Assembly (NCBI RefSeq): GCF_014170305.1 | Contig: NZ_LZZT01000004.1 | Span: 1 to 64,000, forward strand | DNA length: 64,000 nucleotides | DNA from: Achromobacter sp. UMC71 | GTDB lineage: Bacteria > Pseudomonadota > Gammaproteobacteria > Burkholderiales > Burkholderiaceae_B | Reading direction: 5' to 3' | Part shown: positions 17,952-27,200 of the stretch, one piece after another | Numbering within the stretch: position 1 is the first letter of the stretch | How the letters are laid out: the number at the start of each line of letters is the position of its first letter | Notes under the pieces: model-generated | What the model saw: only the letters and a program-made list of their open reading frames with translations | Told to the model about the DNA's origin: nothing | The model's database searches: none | Made by a program: the position numbers and the translations under genes

Positions 17952-18014
17952 GGCAGGTCTCGGCTGGCCATTGTGAAAGACAACGGCTGCAATGATGCCG
18001 CACGCACATGACGC

Positions 18015-20159
18015 TTACACGACCCCCATGGCCGGGTCACTGGTGCTGTCCTGGCCCGTCTCCATCCGGCCCGCAAACCGGCGTGCAAAGTCGCTGCCCT
18101 GGGTCACGGTGAAGTCATACCAGTGGTTTGACGCCTGAACCGACCAACGCGGCTCGACCTGCATGCCCGGATCGACGGTATAGGTCCAAGGACCGTCCGT
18201 ACGGTAGGCGTTGGCCGTCACGACCACCGTCGCGGGGGCCGACCCCATATTCATAATGGTCAGCGAGACCGCCTTGCCGCGCTCGTCATAGCAGACACGC
18301 ACCTCGGGATTCGGCCCGCTGCCCAGCGTACTGATGTCGCCCTTGAAATGCCGGTGGTAACCGTTGGGACCCAGCACCCACAGGCTGTACCGTCCGGCGT
18401 TGTCGGCGGTGGCTTGCCAGGCATCCGAGATCATCTTGCGGCCCTCGACGGTGTAACGCCGGGGATAGCGCGACAGATTCAGCTCGTCGTAGACGTGGAA
18501 CACCGTGCCTTGCGTGCCGGTATTGCTGAACGTCAGCCAGACCTGGCCACTGCGCGTGTCCACGTTGGCGCTGGTATGCAGGTGGTAGGGCAATGCACGG
18601 GAGGGTCGCACCAGCCGCGCCTGCGTAGGCAGCGGCACCGTGCCCACATCCGGCACCGGCACGCTGCCCGAACCGACTTGCTGGGCCAGCGTCGCATCGG
18701 CCTCGGCGCGGGTCGGCGCTGGAATCAGCAGGGGTTTGGCGGTATTGGGATCCTTGAAGTTGAAGCACGACATCAGGTCGCCAAAGACCGCGCGCCGCCA
18801 GGGACTGATATTCGGCTCGGCCACGCCAAAGCGCTGTTCCAGGAAGCGCAGCACGGACGTGTGATCGAACTGCTGCGAATTGACCCAGCCGCCAACGCTC
18901 CATGGCGAAATCACCAGGGTCGGCAGACGCGGGCCGGCCCCGAACGACTTGCCGTCCGGGGTGACCTTGCTGGTGTCCCCCGGCGGCGCCGGCATGGTGT
19001 AGTACTCATTGGTGATATCCACCGTCGACTTTCCCGACTGCGTGCCGTCGGGCGCGCGCCAGGGCGGCGCGGGCGGCGGCATGTGGTCAAAGAAGCAATC
19101 GTTCTCGTCGTAGTTCAGGATCAGAACGGTCTTGCTCCAGACCTCGGGATTGGCGGTCAACATGTCCAGCAGCTTCTGCACATACCAGGCGCCCTGCCCC
19201 GGCACCGACATGCTGGGATGTTCGCTGTAGGGGCCGGGCGCCACGATCCAGCTGACCTGCGGCAACGTCCCCATGGCGATGTCGTCCGCAATCGCCTGCA
19301 AGTAGCCGCCGTCTGGCATCGTGTTGCCAAAGCCCTTGTACAGGGGCGACAGGGCCTCCATGGCGGGCGTGTACGGCGCGGACGGAGAACCGAGCGCAGC
19401 CAGCTGTTCATTGACCGCGCGGTAGGCGGCAAACGCCACCAGCTGATTGTTGTTGCTGTTGTTGCCCGGGGTGTTGTAGACCTTCCAGCTGACGCCGGCG
19501 GCTTGCAGGCGTTCCGGGTAGGTCGTCCAATCCAGGCCATCCTGCGATGGCCCCAGGCCGCCCCAGTTGGCGTTGGTCACGCAGGCGTGGCCGCGCACGT
19601 TGGCGCCGTTCGAGCCGCTCCACAGGAACATGCGGTTCGTGAAGGTACCGGTATTGATGGCCGTGTGATAGGCATCGCAGATCGTGAACGCATTGGCCAG
19701 CGACCAATGAAATGACAGGTCGGATTGCTGCAAATAGCCCATGGCGACCTTGGTGTTCTTCGCCCGGGGCCAAGCTGCCATCCGGCCGCCATCCCAGGCC
19801 GCCTGCTGGTCAGCCCAGTTATGGGCGCCGCCGACACGCAAGGCATTGCCCTTGGTCGCATCCAGATAATAGGGTTGCACCGTTCCCGAGGCGCCCTGCT
19901 GGATCCAGACGGGCTGGCCCGATGCCATGGGGATGGTGAACCGGTCGCTGAACCCGCGGACCCCGGGCATGGTGCCGTAATAGTGATCGAACGACCGGTT
20001 TTCCTGCATCAGGATGATGACGTGCTCGACGTCGTTGATCGTGCCGGTGGCGTTGTTGGCCGGAATGGCCAGCGCGCGCTGGATCGCAGGCGGAAAGGGA
20101 CCGAGTGCGGCCGTCGCCGCGGCGGCGCGCAGAAAATTGCGGCGATTCATGAGGGTCAT
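18015..20159 (-). CDS. phosphocholine-type phospholipase C, Tat-exported
   Basis: Secreted phosphoesterase of the bacterial non-haemolytic/haemolytic phospholipase C family, about 714 residues, a normal length. A twin-arginine signal, NRRNFLRAAAATAALG, is at the N-terminus. The catalytic domain begins VEHVIILMQENRSFDHYYG, the family's metal-binding motif, and contains LILNYDENDCFFDHMPPP and GAGPRLPTLVISPWS. Two beta-sandwich C-terminal repeats follow (around ALPYHLHTSANVD and CYDERGKAVSLTIMN). It is the last gene of a three-gene minus-strand operon with two lipoproteins. Start at 20159; ATG at 20150 is also possible. Confidence 0.9.
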   Translation of the reverse strand: MTLMNRRNFLRAAAATAALGPFPPAIQRALAIPANNATGTINDVEHVIILMQENRSFDHYYGTMPGVRGFSDRFTIPMASGQPVWIQQGASGTVQPYYLDATKGNALRVGGAHNWADQQAAWDGGRMAAWPRAKNTKVAMGYLQQSDLSFHWSLANAFTICDAYHTAINTGTFTNRMFLWSGSNGANVRGHACVTNANWGGLGPSQDGLDWTTYPERLQAAGVSWKVYNTPGNNSNNNQLVAFAAYRAVNEQLAALGSPSAPYTPAMEALSPLYKGFGNTMPDGGYLQAIADDIAMGTLPQVSWIVAPGPYSEHPSMSVPGQGAWYVQKLLDMLTANPEVWSKTVLILNYDENDCFFDHMPPPAPPWRAPDGTQSGKSTVDITNEYYTMPAPPGDTSKVTPDGKSFGAGPRLPTLVISPWSVGGWVNSQQFDHTSVLRFLEQRFGVAEPNISPWRRAVFGDLMSCFNFKDPNTAKPLLIPAPTRAEADATLAQQVGSGSVPVPDVGTVPLPTQARLVRPSRALPYHLHTSANVDTRSGQVWLTFSNTGTQGTVFHVYDELNLSRYPRRYTVEGRKMISDAWQATADNAGRYSLWVLGPNGYHRHFKGDISTLGSGPNPEVRVCYDERGKAVSLTIMNMGSAPATVVVTANAYRTDGPWTYTVDPGMQVEPRWSVQASNHWYDFTVTQGSDFARRFAGRMETGQDSTSDPAMGVV

Positions 20160-20198
20160 GGTGATCGGGTGTCCGTGGATCGTCGAAAGGAGTAGGTA

Positions 20199-20216
20199 GC
20201 GGCGCGCAAGCGCCGC
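20199..20216. other. intra-operon hairpin upstream of phospholipase C gene
   Basis: A 7-bp perfect stem (GCGGCGC with GCGCCGC) and loop GCAA lies between the small lipoprotein gene and the phospholipase gene. No T-run follows. Confidence 0.5.
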
Positions 20217-20226
20217 CACCGTGCGT

Positions 20227-20478
20227 TCAGGGCGCGCAGTCCAGCGTGGAATTCAAGGGCGGGGGCTGCGTCGCATCGGTTCCGCCGTCCGGGCAGGAGC
20301 CGCCCGAGGGCGGCGCCACGATGGGCACCTGCGCCGCGGCTTCGCCATCGCCGGCTTGCGCCGCGTCCGCCCCGTCATCACCACCGCAGCCCGCGATCAG
20401 GGCACACGCCACGGTGGCAGCAAGCGCGCGCTTTAGCCCAGGCACGCGGAACCAGGCCTTCAGGGAAAAGGGAGTCAT
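20227..20478 (-). CDS. small lipoprotein of unknown function
   Basis: An 83-residue protein with a clear lipoprotein signal: KRALAATVACALIAGCGG, lipidated Cys at about residue 31. The remainder is low-complexity, rich in Asp, Gly, Ala and Pro, with two further Cys (SCPDG and LDCAP) that could form a disulfide. It begins 12 bases after the end of the phosphodiesterase-like gene and precedes the phospholipase gene, so it is probably co-expressed. I do not recognise a family. Confidence 0.65.
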   Translation of the reverse strand: MTPFSLKAWFRVPGLKRALAATVACALIAGCGGDDGADAAQAGDGEAAAQVPIVAPPSGGSCPDGGTDATQPPPLNSTLDCAP

Positions 20479-20489
20479 CGCGTTTTCCT

Positions 20490-22682
20490 TCAGTTCGGCG
20501 GCAGCGTCGACAAGGGCTTGTTCGACAGGAAAATGGACTGAAGCTCGCTGTCAGTCAGCACGCGGTTCCACATCGCCAGGTCCCCGAACATGTGCTGATA
20601 GGGCGGCGCGGTGGTGCATTGCCCGACCGTGTAGGGTGGCGTGGCGCCGCATTTGTTCATCAGATAGGTACCGGTGCCGTCCTCGCCGATGCCCCATTGG
20701 GGAAAAGGCGACAGTTTTGACATATCCACGGCGCCGGTCGATTTGCCGGTTGCTACCCGGTTCGTCGCGCCGGTCACGGAATCAAACACCACCATGTTCA
20801 TGGTTTTGGCGACCCCGTCGACGGAGAACGCGATATAAATCCAGCGGCCGACAGTGACCTGCGTGTAGGGACTGGTCGGGCCGTCCGCGCGCACGCCGGC
20901 CCCCGAGCCGATGTTGAAGGCGATGCCGCACTGGTTCCCTGAACTGGAGAACATGCCGATCGCCACGCCCGCGTTACCGCCACTGACGTAGTTCTTGTTC
21001 GCCAGAATCGTGACATTGCTGCGCGGCACGCATTCCGGCGCCTTGAACCAGAAGCCGATAGTGAACTGCGGCGCGGCCCCTTTGGACACATCGAATCCAT
21101 TGGCGGGCGTCAGCCGATAGCCCTCCAAGCCACTGGTCGCGACGAAGTTGGTATCGACCAGCAAGCCATGGGTACCGGCAAACGGGCCGGGCACCACCAG
21201 GCCCGCCGAGGCAGGCAAATCGGGAGAAGCCGGACCCATCGTGCTGTTGCCCTGCGCGTCCACGGGAGGCAGCGTCGCGCTGAAGGGGTAGTAGGACACC
21301 AGGCCATTGCGCAGGGTCGCCGCCAAGGGCACCGGCGGCACATACGACACTGGCGGACTGATGATGGCGCGCGATGCCGCGGCGTCGCCTTGGCCAGCCT
21401 GGACGGTGTACGAGAACTGATAGGTGCCTTTCGCGGTCAGGTCCGCCGTCAGCTGATTGTCGGTGTAGGACGCGGTACCGGCCGGCAGCCGGGATGCGAT
21501 GACGCGGCCATCCCGCAACACGTCGACGGTACGGTCGGGCAGCGGCGTCCACGTCAGCACTACACTGACCGACGACGAATTGTTATCGGCCACCGCAGCC
21601 GCCAGCCGGGACACCGGCTGTGGCCCCAGCAGCCTGCCGCCATCCAGCGCGTACTGGGCGGTATGGGGCAACGCATCCAGATACCCCAACACCGTCGGTG
21701 CAATGTCCGCAATGCTGGCGTATCCATACAGATCGGCCAACGTCGCGGGCACGGGCGCGCCGATGCCTTGTGCGCCGCTATTGCTGGCCTGGTTCAATCC
21801 GATGAAGGTGGCGGACTCGGGAACCAGCGGCAGCCCGTCGTCCTGGCTATTGGCGCTCAAGCCATGGTTGCCGGTCACGACAATCAGCCATTGGCTGTTC
21901 GCGGCCTTGGCCGTCTCATCCAGCATGGCTCCCACCGCCCGGTCCAGCTTGGACAGCGTCGCCGCGTAGTTCGGCGAACCCACGCCGTAGTCCACCGCGG
22001 CGTCCTTGGCGGAACGGAACTGCGCGACCACCGTGCGGTACCCACCGCCGATCATCTGCACCGCGTGGCCGGACACACAGTCCAGGGTGGAGGCATTGAG
22101 CGAACAGTCGGCCATCGTGTCCAGATAACCCGCGTCGTGATCCGCCACCAGCAATTGCGCCAGCTCGGCCGAAGCCACCGCCGCGCCGTTCTGGCCCGCG
22201 TTCCTGGCTTTCGACAGCTGGAACAGCGTGGCGCCGCGCAGCACTTGCACGGGGGCATTGGAGATCACGCCATGCCGGTTTGCCCAGGTACCAGTCAGCA
22301 GCGTCGCCCAGCCCGGCATGTCCAGAGTAGGCTGTTGGCCGGGCGTGCCCGCGACCCCGCCGCTGTACGCCAGCTGCACCTGCAGCCTGGCCAGATTCGG
22401 CAGCGTGCCCGCGGCCATGCCGCTCTGCACGGCGCCGTAGAGCGCGCTATCCATATCGATGATCAGCGCATGACGGCTCGCGGGCCCGGAAGGCGTGCCG
22501 GGTGCGCCGGCGCCAGGCGTGTCGCCGTCCGAGTCGTCGCTGCCGCCGCAAGCGGACAAGGCGAGCGACAGCATGGCCACGGCGGCCATCCGCCCCCAGG
22601 GAGCGACACGGCAGCTCCTGCGTCGCCCCAGATCCGTTGATGTGCGGGCCAGGACTGGCGTGGCGGGATGATCGGCTCTCAT
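20490..22682 (-). CDS. lipoprotein: type I phosphodiesterase-like plus LamG-like domain
   Basis: A 730-residue putative lipoprotein. The signal ends in the lipobox LSLALSACGG, so it is probably anchored in the outer membrane. Residues about 70-360 look like the alkaline-phosphatase superfamily: HALIIDMDS (first metal Asp), LDMPGWATLLTGTWANRHGV (nucleophile region, quoted in part) and IVVTGNHGLSA. In most relatives the last motif reads SDHG, so Asn replaces a metal Asp. A fibronectin-like linker comes next, then a concanavalin/LamG-like domain from about 480 to the end (FTIGFWFKAPE, GDLAMWNRVLTDSEL). First gene of the operon; GGAGAC lies eight bases before the ATG. Confidence 0.68.
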   Translation of the reverse strand: MRADHPATPVLARTSTDLGRRRSCRVAPWGRMAAVAMLSLALSACGGSDDSDGDTPGAGAPGTPSGPASRHALIIDMDSALYGAVQSGMAAGTLPNLARLQVQLAYSGGVAGTPGQQPTLDMPGWATLLTGTWANRHGVISNAPVQVLRGATLFQLSKARNAGQNGAAVASAELAQLLVADHDAGYLDTMADCSLNASTLDCVSGHAVQMIGGGYRTVVAQFRSAKDAAVDYGVGSPNYAATLSKLDRAVGAMLDETAKAANSQWLIVVTGNHGLSANSQDDGLPLVPESATFIGLNQASNSGAQGIGAPVPATLADLYGYASIADIAPTVLGYLDALPHTAQYALDGGRLLGPQPVSRLAAAVADNNSSSVSVVLTWTPLPDRTVDVLRDGRVIASRLPAGTASYTDNQLTADLTAKGTYQFSYTVQAGQGDAAASRAIISPPVSYVPPVPLAATLRNGLVSYYPFSATLPPVDAQGNSTMGPASPDLPASAGLVVPGPFAGTHGLLVDTNFVATSGLEGYRLTPANGFDVSKGAAPQFTIGFWFKAPECVPRSNVTILANKNYVSGGNAGVAIGMFSSSGNQCGIAFNIGSGAGVRADGPTSPYTQVTVGRWIYIAFSVDGVAKTMNMVVFDSVTGATNRVATGKSTGAVDMSKLSPFPQWGIGEDGTGTYLMNKCGATPPYTVGQCTTAPPYQHMFGDLAMWNRVLTDSELQSIFLSNKPLSTLPPN

Positions 22683-22808
22683 TTTCGACTGTCTCCGTTC
22701 AGGAAGGAATAGTCGAATTGGAGCCGAGCGGAGTTACCTGGCAGCGACGATTTCCTAGGAATCGATCGTCTTTGCTGCCGAATTTTTCGGCAGAACTACA
22801 ATCCCCCC

Positions 22809-23339
22809 ATGCCGACCATCCGCCTCTTCTACGCCCTCTGGCCAGACGCCCCGTTGGCGACCCACCTCGCCACCTGGGCCGATCAGGCCCGCACACACGC
22901 CCACGGCCGCGTCATGCGCACGGAAACCCTCCACATGACCCTGGCCTTCCTGGGTTCCGTGGAGCAAGAGATCGCCGACGAACTGATCGACGCCACGCCG
23001 TTTCACCGCCTGATCCCGGGCGCGGTCACATTGGATCGATATGGCGTCTTCGCCCGTCAACGCATCCTGTGGGCCGGCCCCAGCCAGGTGCCCGACCTGC
23101 TGCAGGCCACCCATGACGGGCTGTGGCTCTGGCTGTCCGCATTTGGCGTGATGCCGCCCGCCCAGCCATTCCGGCCGCACGTGACGCTGCTGCGCAACAT
23201 CGAACGCAACGATCCGCCGGCGGCCGACCCGCCCCCGCTGACCTGGCGCTATGACCGCATGGTATTGGTGGCGTCGGAATCTTCTACCGGCGGCAGCCGC
23301 TATCGGGTCGTGGCGCAATCGCGGCCGCAGCCGGTCTAG
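22809..23339 (+). CDS. thpR: RNA 2',3'-cyclic phosphodiesterase
   Basis: A 176-residue 2H-phosphoesterase (LigT/ThpR). The two catalytic HxT motifs are HMTLAFLG near residue 46 and HVTLLR near residue 121. The start LFYALWPD is typical. It hydrolyses 2',3'-cyclic phosphate RNA ends in vitro in related bacteria. It is transcribed divergently from the phosphodiesterase lipoprotein, and 78 bases precede the next gene on the same strand. Confidence 0.9.
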   Translation: MPTIRLFYALWPDAPLATHLATWADQARTHAHGRVMRTETLHMTLAFLGSVEQEIADELIDATPFHRLIPGAVTLDRYGVFARQRILWAGPSQVPDLLQATHDGLWLWLSAFGVMPPAQPFRPHVTLLRNIERNDPPAADPPPLTWRYDRMVLVASESSTGGSRYRVVAQSRPQPV

Positions 23340-23417
23340 GGCCGCGAGCCAGCCCGGACTGAGGGTTCTTTCGCCGCTCTGGCACAATCGAGCGCGTCGC
23401 AATGACTTAGGACTTCC

Positions 23418-23978
23418 ATGATCATCCTGCTCGACCAAGACGGCGTGCTGGCCGACTTCGAACACGCCTTCATCGATGCCTGGCGGGCGCGCCACCCGGA
23501 TATCGCGCCGGTGGCGTTTGAAGATCGCAAGTCGTTCTACATCCGCGAAGACTACGCGCCCGAACTGCGCGGCATGGCCGAGGCGATCTATACCGCGCCG
23601 GGCTTCATCCGCAACCTGCCGCCGGTGCCGGGTGCGCTGGATGCGGTGAAGGAACTGCTGGCGCTGGGCATGGACGTGCGCATCTGCACCTCGCCGCTGT
23701 CGCAGTTCGAGAACTGCGTGGCCGAGAAGTATCTGTGGGTGGAAAAACACCTGGGACGCGAGGCAACCAACCGGCTGGTGCTGACCAAGGACAAGACGCT
23801 GGTGTACGGCAATCTGTTGATAGACGACAAGCCGTTGATACAAGGCGCGGTCAAGCCGCGCTGGAAGCACATCCTGTTTGATGCCCCCTACAACCGCGGG
23901 GTAAGCGACCGGCCACGCATCACCTGGGGCAACTGGCGCAACGTACTGGCCGGGGAGCTCTATACGGCGGATGAGTGA
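23418..23978 (+). CDS. 5'-nucleotidase / 5'(3')-deoxyribonucleotidase-like HAD protein
   Basis: A 186-residue HAD-fold phosphatase similar to NT5C-type deoxyribonucleotidases. The catalytic loop DQDGVLADFEHAF is at residues 6-18, the second motif is ICTSPLSQFENC, the Lys motif is LTKDKTLV, and the acidic motif is LLIDDKP. The family dephosphorylates (deoxy)nucleoside monophosphates. It probably shares a transcript with thpR. Confidence 0.85.
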   Translation: MIILLDQDGVLADFEHAFIDAWRARHPDIAPVAFEDRKSFYIREDYAPELRGMAEAIYTAPGFIRNLPPVPGALDAVKELLALGMDVRICTSPLSQFENCVAEKYLWVEKHLGREATNRLVLTKDKTLVYGNLLIDDKPLIQGAVKPRWKHILFDAPYNRGVSDRPRITWGNWRNVLAGELYTADE

Positions 23979-24107
23979 CGCCCGGATGACGAGCCGGCGA
24001 TCCCTTCGGATGAGGCCCGTCGGCGCCGTTGCCCTGCCCTGTTCAGGCGGCGTGTTTTAGGACTATCCTGTGGTGCTGTATCCCCATTTCCTGGAGGAGC
24101 CTGCACC

Positions 24108-25445
24108 ATGAATCTGCACCGTCTGCTCAAGCAGCGAGAAGCCGACCACAAGCCCTTGCGCGTTGCGCTGTTGGGCGCCGGAAAGTTCGGCGCGATGTTC
24201 ATGAGCCAGGCTCCGCGCACGCCGGGCATGCGCCTGGTGGCGGTGGCCGATCTGATGCCCGACCGGGCCCGCGCGGCGCTGACACGGGTGGGGTGGCCGG
24301 CGGCGGCGCTCAATGCCGCCAGCGTCAATGATGCGCTCAAGAACGGCAAGGTCTATTTCAGCGACGACCCGTACGCAGTCATCGCCAGTCCCGATGTCGA
24401 TATCGTCATCGACGCCACCGGCCAGGCGGCCGCGGGCATCGGCCACGTGCTGGCCTGCTGCGAATACGGTAAGCACATCATCATGGTCAACGTCGAAGCC
24501 GACGCGCTGGCCGGGCCCTTGCTGGCGCGCCGGGCGCGCGAGGCGGGCATTGTCTATTCGCTGGCCTACGGCGACCAGCCCGCGCTGATCTGCGAAATGG
24601 TGGATTGGGCGCGCGCCTGCGGTTTCGAGGTCATGGCGGCGGGCAAGGGCACCAAGTACCTGCCCGAATTCCATACCTCCACGCCGGACACGGTCTGGCC
24701 ATATTACGGTTTCACCGCCGAAATGGTGGCGGCCGGCGACTTCAACGCGCAGATGTTCAACAGCTTCCTGGATGGCACCAAGAGCGCCATCGAGATGGCG
24801 GCGGTGTCCAATGCCACGGGGCTGCTGCCCTCGCCGTCCGGACTGCATTTCCCGCCTTGCGGGGTGGACGATCTGGCACGGGTGCTGCGCCCGCGCGACG
24901 ACGGCGGCATTCTGCATCACCGCGGGCAGGTCGAGGTGATTTCCTCGCTGGAGCGCGACGGGCGGCCGGTGTTCCGCGACTTGCGTTGGGGCGTGTATGT
25001 GACGCTGGCGGCCGATAGCGATTACGTGCGCCGCTGCTTCAAGGAATACGGCCTGGTCACGGACCCGGGCGGCAACTACACGGCCATGTACAAGCCTTAT
25101 CACCTGATCGGGCTGGAACTGGGCATCAGCGTGGCCAGCGTGGGTTTGCGGCGCGAGCCCACCGGCGCGCCGGCCGGCTGGCACGGCGACGTGGTGGCCA
25201 CGGCCAAGCGCGACTTGCAGGCCGGCCAGCTGCTGGATGGCGAAGGCGGCTATACGGTGTATGGCCGCCTGATGCCGGCGCGCGACTCGGTGGAAGAAGG
25301 CTACTTGCCGCTGGGGCTGTCGCACCAGGTCAAGCTCAAGCACGCCGTGCGGCAATCGCAGGCGATCCGCTGGAGCGACGTTGAATACGACGACCGATCG
25401 CAAGCGGTGCAGTTCCGCCGCGAAATGGAACAGACGTTCGCTTGA
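24108..25445 (+). CDS. NAD(P)-dependent oxidoreductase with C-terminal SAF domain
   Basis: A 445-residue dehydrogenase-like protein. A Rossmann fold opens at residue 19 (RVALLGAGKFGAMFM), with IVIDATGQAAAGIGHV and IIMVNVEADALAGP resembling homoserine-dehydrogenase and GFO/IDH-like enzymes. The C-terminal 110 residues (KRDLQAGQLLDGEGGYTVYG) form an SAF-type domain as in sugar-acid dehydratases and FlgA. RBS CTGGAGGAG precedes the ATG. A GntR gene faces it four bases downstream, and the catabolic cluster lies beyond. It may belong to the same sugar- or polyol-like pathway; the substrate is unknown. Confidence 0.72.
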   Translation: MNLHRLLKQREADHKPLRVALLGAGKFGAMFMSQAPRTPGMRLVAVADLMPDRARAALTRVGWPAAALNAASVNDALKNGKVYFSDDPYAVIASPDVDIVIDATGQAAAGIGHVLACCEYGKHIIMVNVEADALAGPLLARRAREAGIVYSLAYGDQPALICEMVDWARACGFEVMAAGKGTKYLPEFHTSTPDTVWPYYGFTAEMVAAGDFNAQMFNSFLDGTKSAIEMAAVSNATGLLPSPSGLHFPPCGVDDLARVLRPRDDGGILHHRGQVEVISSLERDGRPVFRDLRWGVYVTLAADSDYVRRCFKEYGLVTDPGGNYTAMYKPYHLIGLELGISVASVGLRREPTGAPAGWHGDVVATAKRDLQAGQLLDGEGGYTVYGRLMPARDSVEEGYLPLGLSHQVKLKHAVRQSQAIRWSDVEYDDRSQAVQFRREMEQTFA

Positions 25446-25449
25446 ATAT

Positions 25450-26220
25450 CTACACCGGCGCTGGCCGTTCCGCCTGGAACAGCCGCAGCCGGTCGGCGGC
25501 GTTGCGCAGGTGCTGCTCGGCCGCCCGGCCGGCGGCATCGGGGTCGCCGCCTTCGATGGCGGCGAAGATCGCCTGGTGTTCGCTCTGCACGGCCGCCATG
25601 CGCTCGGCATACCTGCGCGCCGTGTTATTGCGCGCGCTGCGGATGACGCGGCGCACATTGGCTTCCAGGTAGTCGTTCAGCGCCACCAGGTGCGGGTTGT
25701 GGGTCGCCTGCACGATGGACTGGTGGAACTGGTAGTCCTCTTCGTCGCCCAGCTTGTCGTTGATCAGCGCATATTCCATGCCGACCAGCGCCTGGCGCAT
25801 TTTCTTCAAATCGGCATCGCTGCGGCGCTGCGCGGCATAGCGCGCGGCGGTGACCTCGATGGACAGCATCAGCTCCAGGATGTGTTCCAGGTCCTGGCTG
25901 TCGCCCGGGGTGGGCGCGGCGATGCGAAAGGCGTTGCGCTGGAAGTTGGGATCGACGAACACGCCGCTGCCCTGCTGCGACGTGATCAGGCCTTCGGATT
26001 TCAAGCGCGCCAGCGCTTCGCGCACGACGGCGCGGCTGACGGCGTAGATCTCGGTCAGCTGCTTTTCGGTGGGCAGGCGGTCGCCCGGCGCCAGCGCGCC
26101 TTGGCGGATCTGCTCGGCCAACGCGTCGGCCACGCCGGCGGACAGCGAATGCTTGGGTGCGGCGCGTTGCGGGTCGGAATCCCGCTTGTCCTGTTCGGAA
26201 ATGGGCTGCATGGGAATCAT
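25450..26220 (-). CDS. FadR/FCD-type GntR transcriptional regulator
   Basis: A 256-residue regulator with an N-terminal winged helix (LAPGDRLPTEKQLTEIYAVS, then SRAVVREALARLKSEGLI) and an alpha-helical FCD ligand domain whose metal-binding residues fit EVTAARYAAQ, YQFHQSIVQATHNPHL and EHQAIFAAIEGGD. It is downstream of the SDR gene on the same strand. It is the only GntR gene near the FadR-type dyads at 27201..27230, so it is the likely regulator of the divergent SDR and AroE-like/ABC operons. The ATG at 26211 is an equally good start. Confidence 0.88.
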   Translation of the reverse strand: MIPMQPISEQDKRDSDPQRAAPKHSLSAGVADALAEQIRQGALAPGDRLPTEKQLTEIYAVSRAVVREALARLKSEGLITSQQGSGVFVDPNFQRNAFRIAAPTPGDSQDLEHILELMLSIEVTAARYAAQRRSDADLKKMRQALVGMEYALINDKLGDEEDYQFHQSIVQATHNPHLVALNDYLEANVRRVIRSARNNTARRYAERMAAVQSEHQAIFAAIEGGDPDAAGRAAEQHLRNAADRLRLFQAERPAPV

Positions 26221-26282
26221 TAAAACGTAAGGCGGCTCGCGGGGCGGCGACCTTGGGTTATAGGAGTTTTCGACGTTTCACC

Positions 26283-26336
26283 ACGGCCACGCCCTTGAAG
26301 ATTTTAGGATTTTGCCGGATTCAAGGGCACGGCCGT
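26283..26336. terminator. long hairpin downstream of the minus-strand SDR gene
   Basis: Segments 26283..26299 and 26320..26336 pair over 17 positions with about one mismatch, around a 20-base loop. It follows the SDR stop codon at 26345 and precedes the GntR gene. No T-run follows, so its role as a terminator is tentative. Confidence 0.45.
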
Positions 26337-26344
26337 TCCAGACT

Positions 26345-27082
26345 TTACGCGATATAGATGCCGCCGTTGACCTGCATGACTTCGCCGGTGACAAAGCCTG
26401 CCAACGGCGAGCACAGGAAGGCGATGGCGCCGGCGATTTCGTCGGCGGTGCCAAAGCGCCGCAGCGGGGTGCTTTCCAGCAGTTGCGCGCCCTTCTGGCC
26501 GATCAGGTCGTGGGTCATGGACGTGGCGATGATGCCAGGCGCCACCGCGTTCACGCGGATCAGCGGCGCCAGTTCCAGCGCCAGGCTGCGGGTGAAGCTC
26601 TGCACCGCGCCTTTGGACGCCGAATAGGCGGCGTGGGCGTAGCTGCCGCGCTGCGCGGCCAGCGAGGTCAGCAGCACGATCGAGCCGTTCTGGCGCAGGT
26701 GGCGCTGGGCGGCGCGGCACACGTAGAAGGTGCCATCCAGATTCACGCCCATCAACTTCTTCCAGGCCTCGTCGCTGGTGTCCTTGACCAGTTGCTCGGG
26801 GTAGATGCCGGCGCAATGCACCAGGTGATCCAGCCCGCCGAAATGCTGGGCGGCGCGTTCCAGCACCCGGTCGCAATCGGCCGAGGCGGCCACGTCCAGC
26901 GCATGGGTGTAGACCCGCTGGCCGCTGGCGTCCAGTTCGGCCGCCACCTCGTCCAGGCGCGCCTTGTCGATATCGGTCAGCACCAGCCGGGCGCCATGGG
27001 CGGACATCAGCCGCGCGGTCGCCAGACCGATGCCATTGCCGGCGCCGGTGATGGCCACTACCTGTCCTTCGAACGAAATCAT
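26345..27082 (-). CDS. short-chain dehydrogenase/reductase, divergent from AroE-like operon
   Basis: Classical SDR of 245 residues. The start at 27082 (MISFEGQVVAITG) is supported by GGAGACAGG just upstream. Cofactor motif TGAGNGIG, structural CAG (VHCAGIYPEQ), catalytic Ser in LLTSLAAQ, YxxxK in AYSASKGAV, and C-terminal GEVMQVNGGIYI. D in VLTDID after beta-2 suggests NAD preference. It shares a dyad-containing promoter region with the AroE-like gene, suggesting co-regulation with the catabolic operon. Confidence 0.88.
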   Translation of the reverse strand: MISFEGQVVAITGAGNGIGLATARLMSAHGARLVLTDIDKARLDEVAAELDASGQRVYTHALDVAASADCDRVLERAAQHFGGLDHLVHCAGIYPEQLVKDTSDEAWKKLMGVNLDGTFYVCRAAQRHLRQNGSIVLLTSLAAQRGSYAHAAYSASKGAVQSFTRSLALELAPLIRVNAVAPGIIATSMTHDLIGQKGAQLLESTPLRRFGTADEIAGAIAFLCSPLAGFVTGEVMQVNGGIYIA

Positions 27083-27200
27083 CCTGTCTCCAAAACTGTA
27101 TCCAAGCGATCCGCGCCCGCTTCCGGGCGCTGCCGTGGATTCGATTGAACCGCCAAATCCGTTGCTTGACACGGGAAAAACGCTTGACCTATTATTTATC

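Noticed and set aside
20490-22682. Arylsulfatase assignment for the phosphodiesterase-like lipoprotein
   Set aside because: The sulfatase motif C/S-x-P-S-R is absent; the TLDMPGWATLLTG region fits type I phosphodiesterases better.
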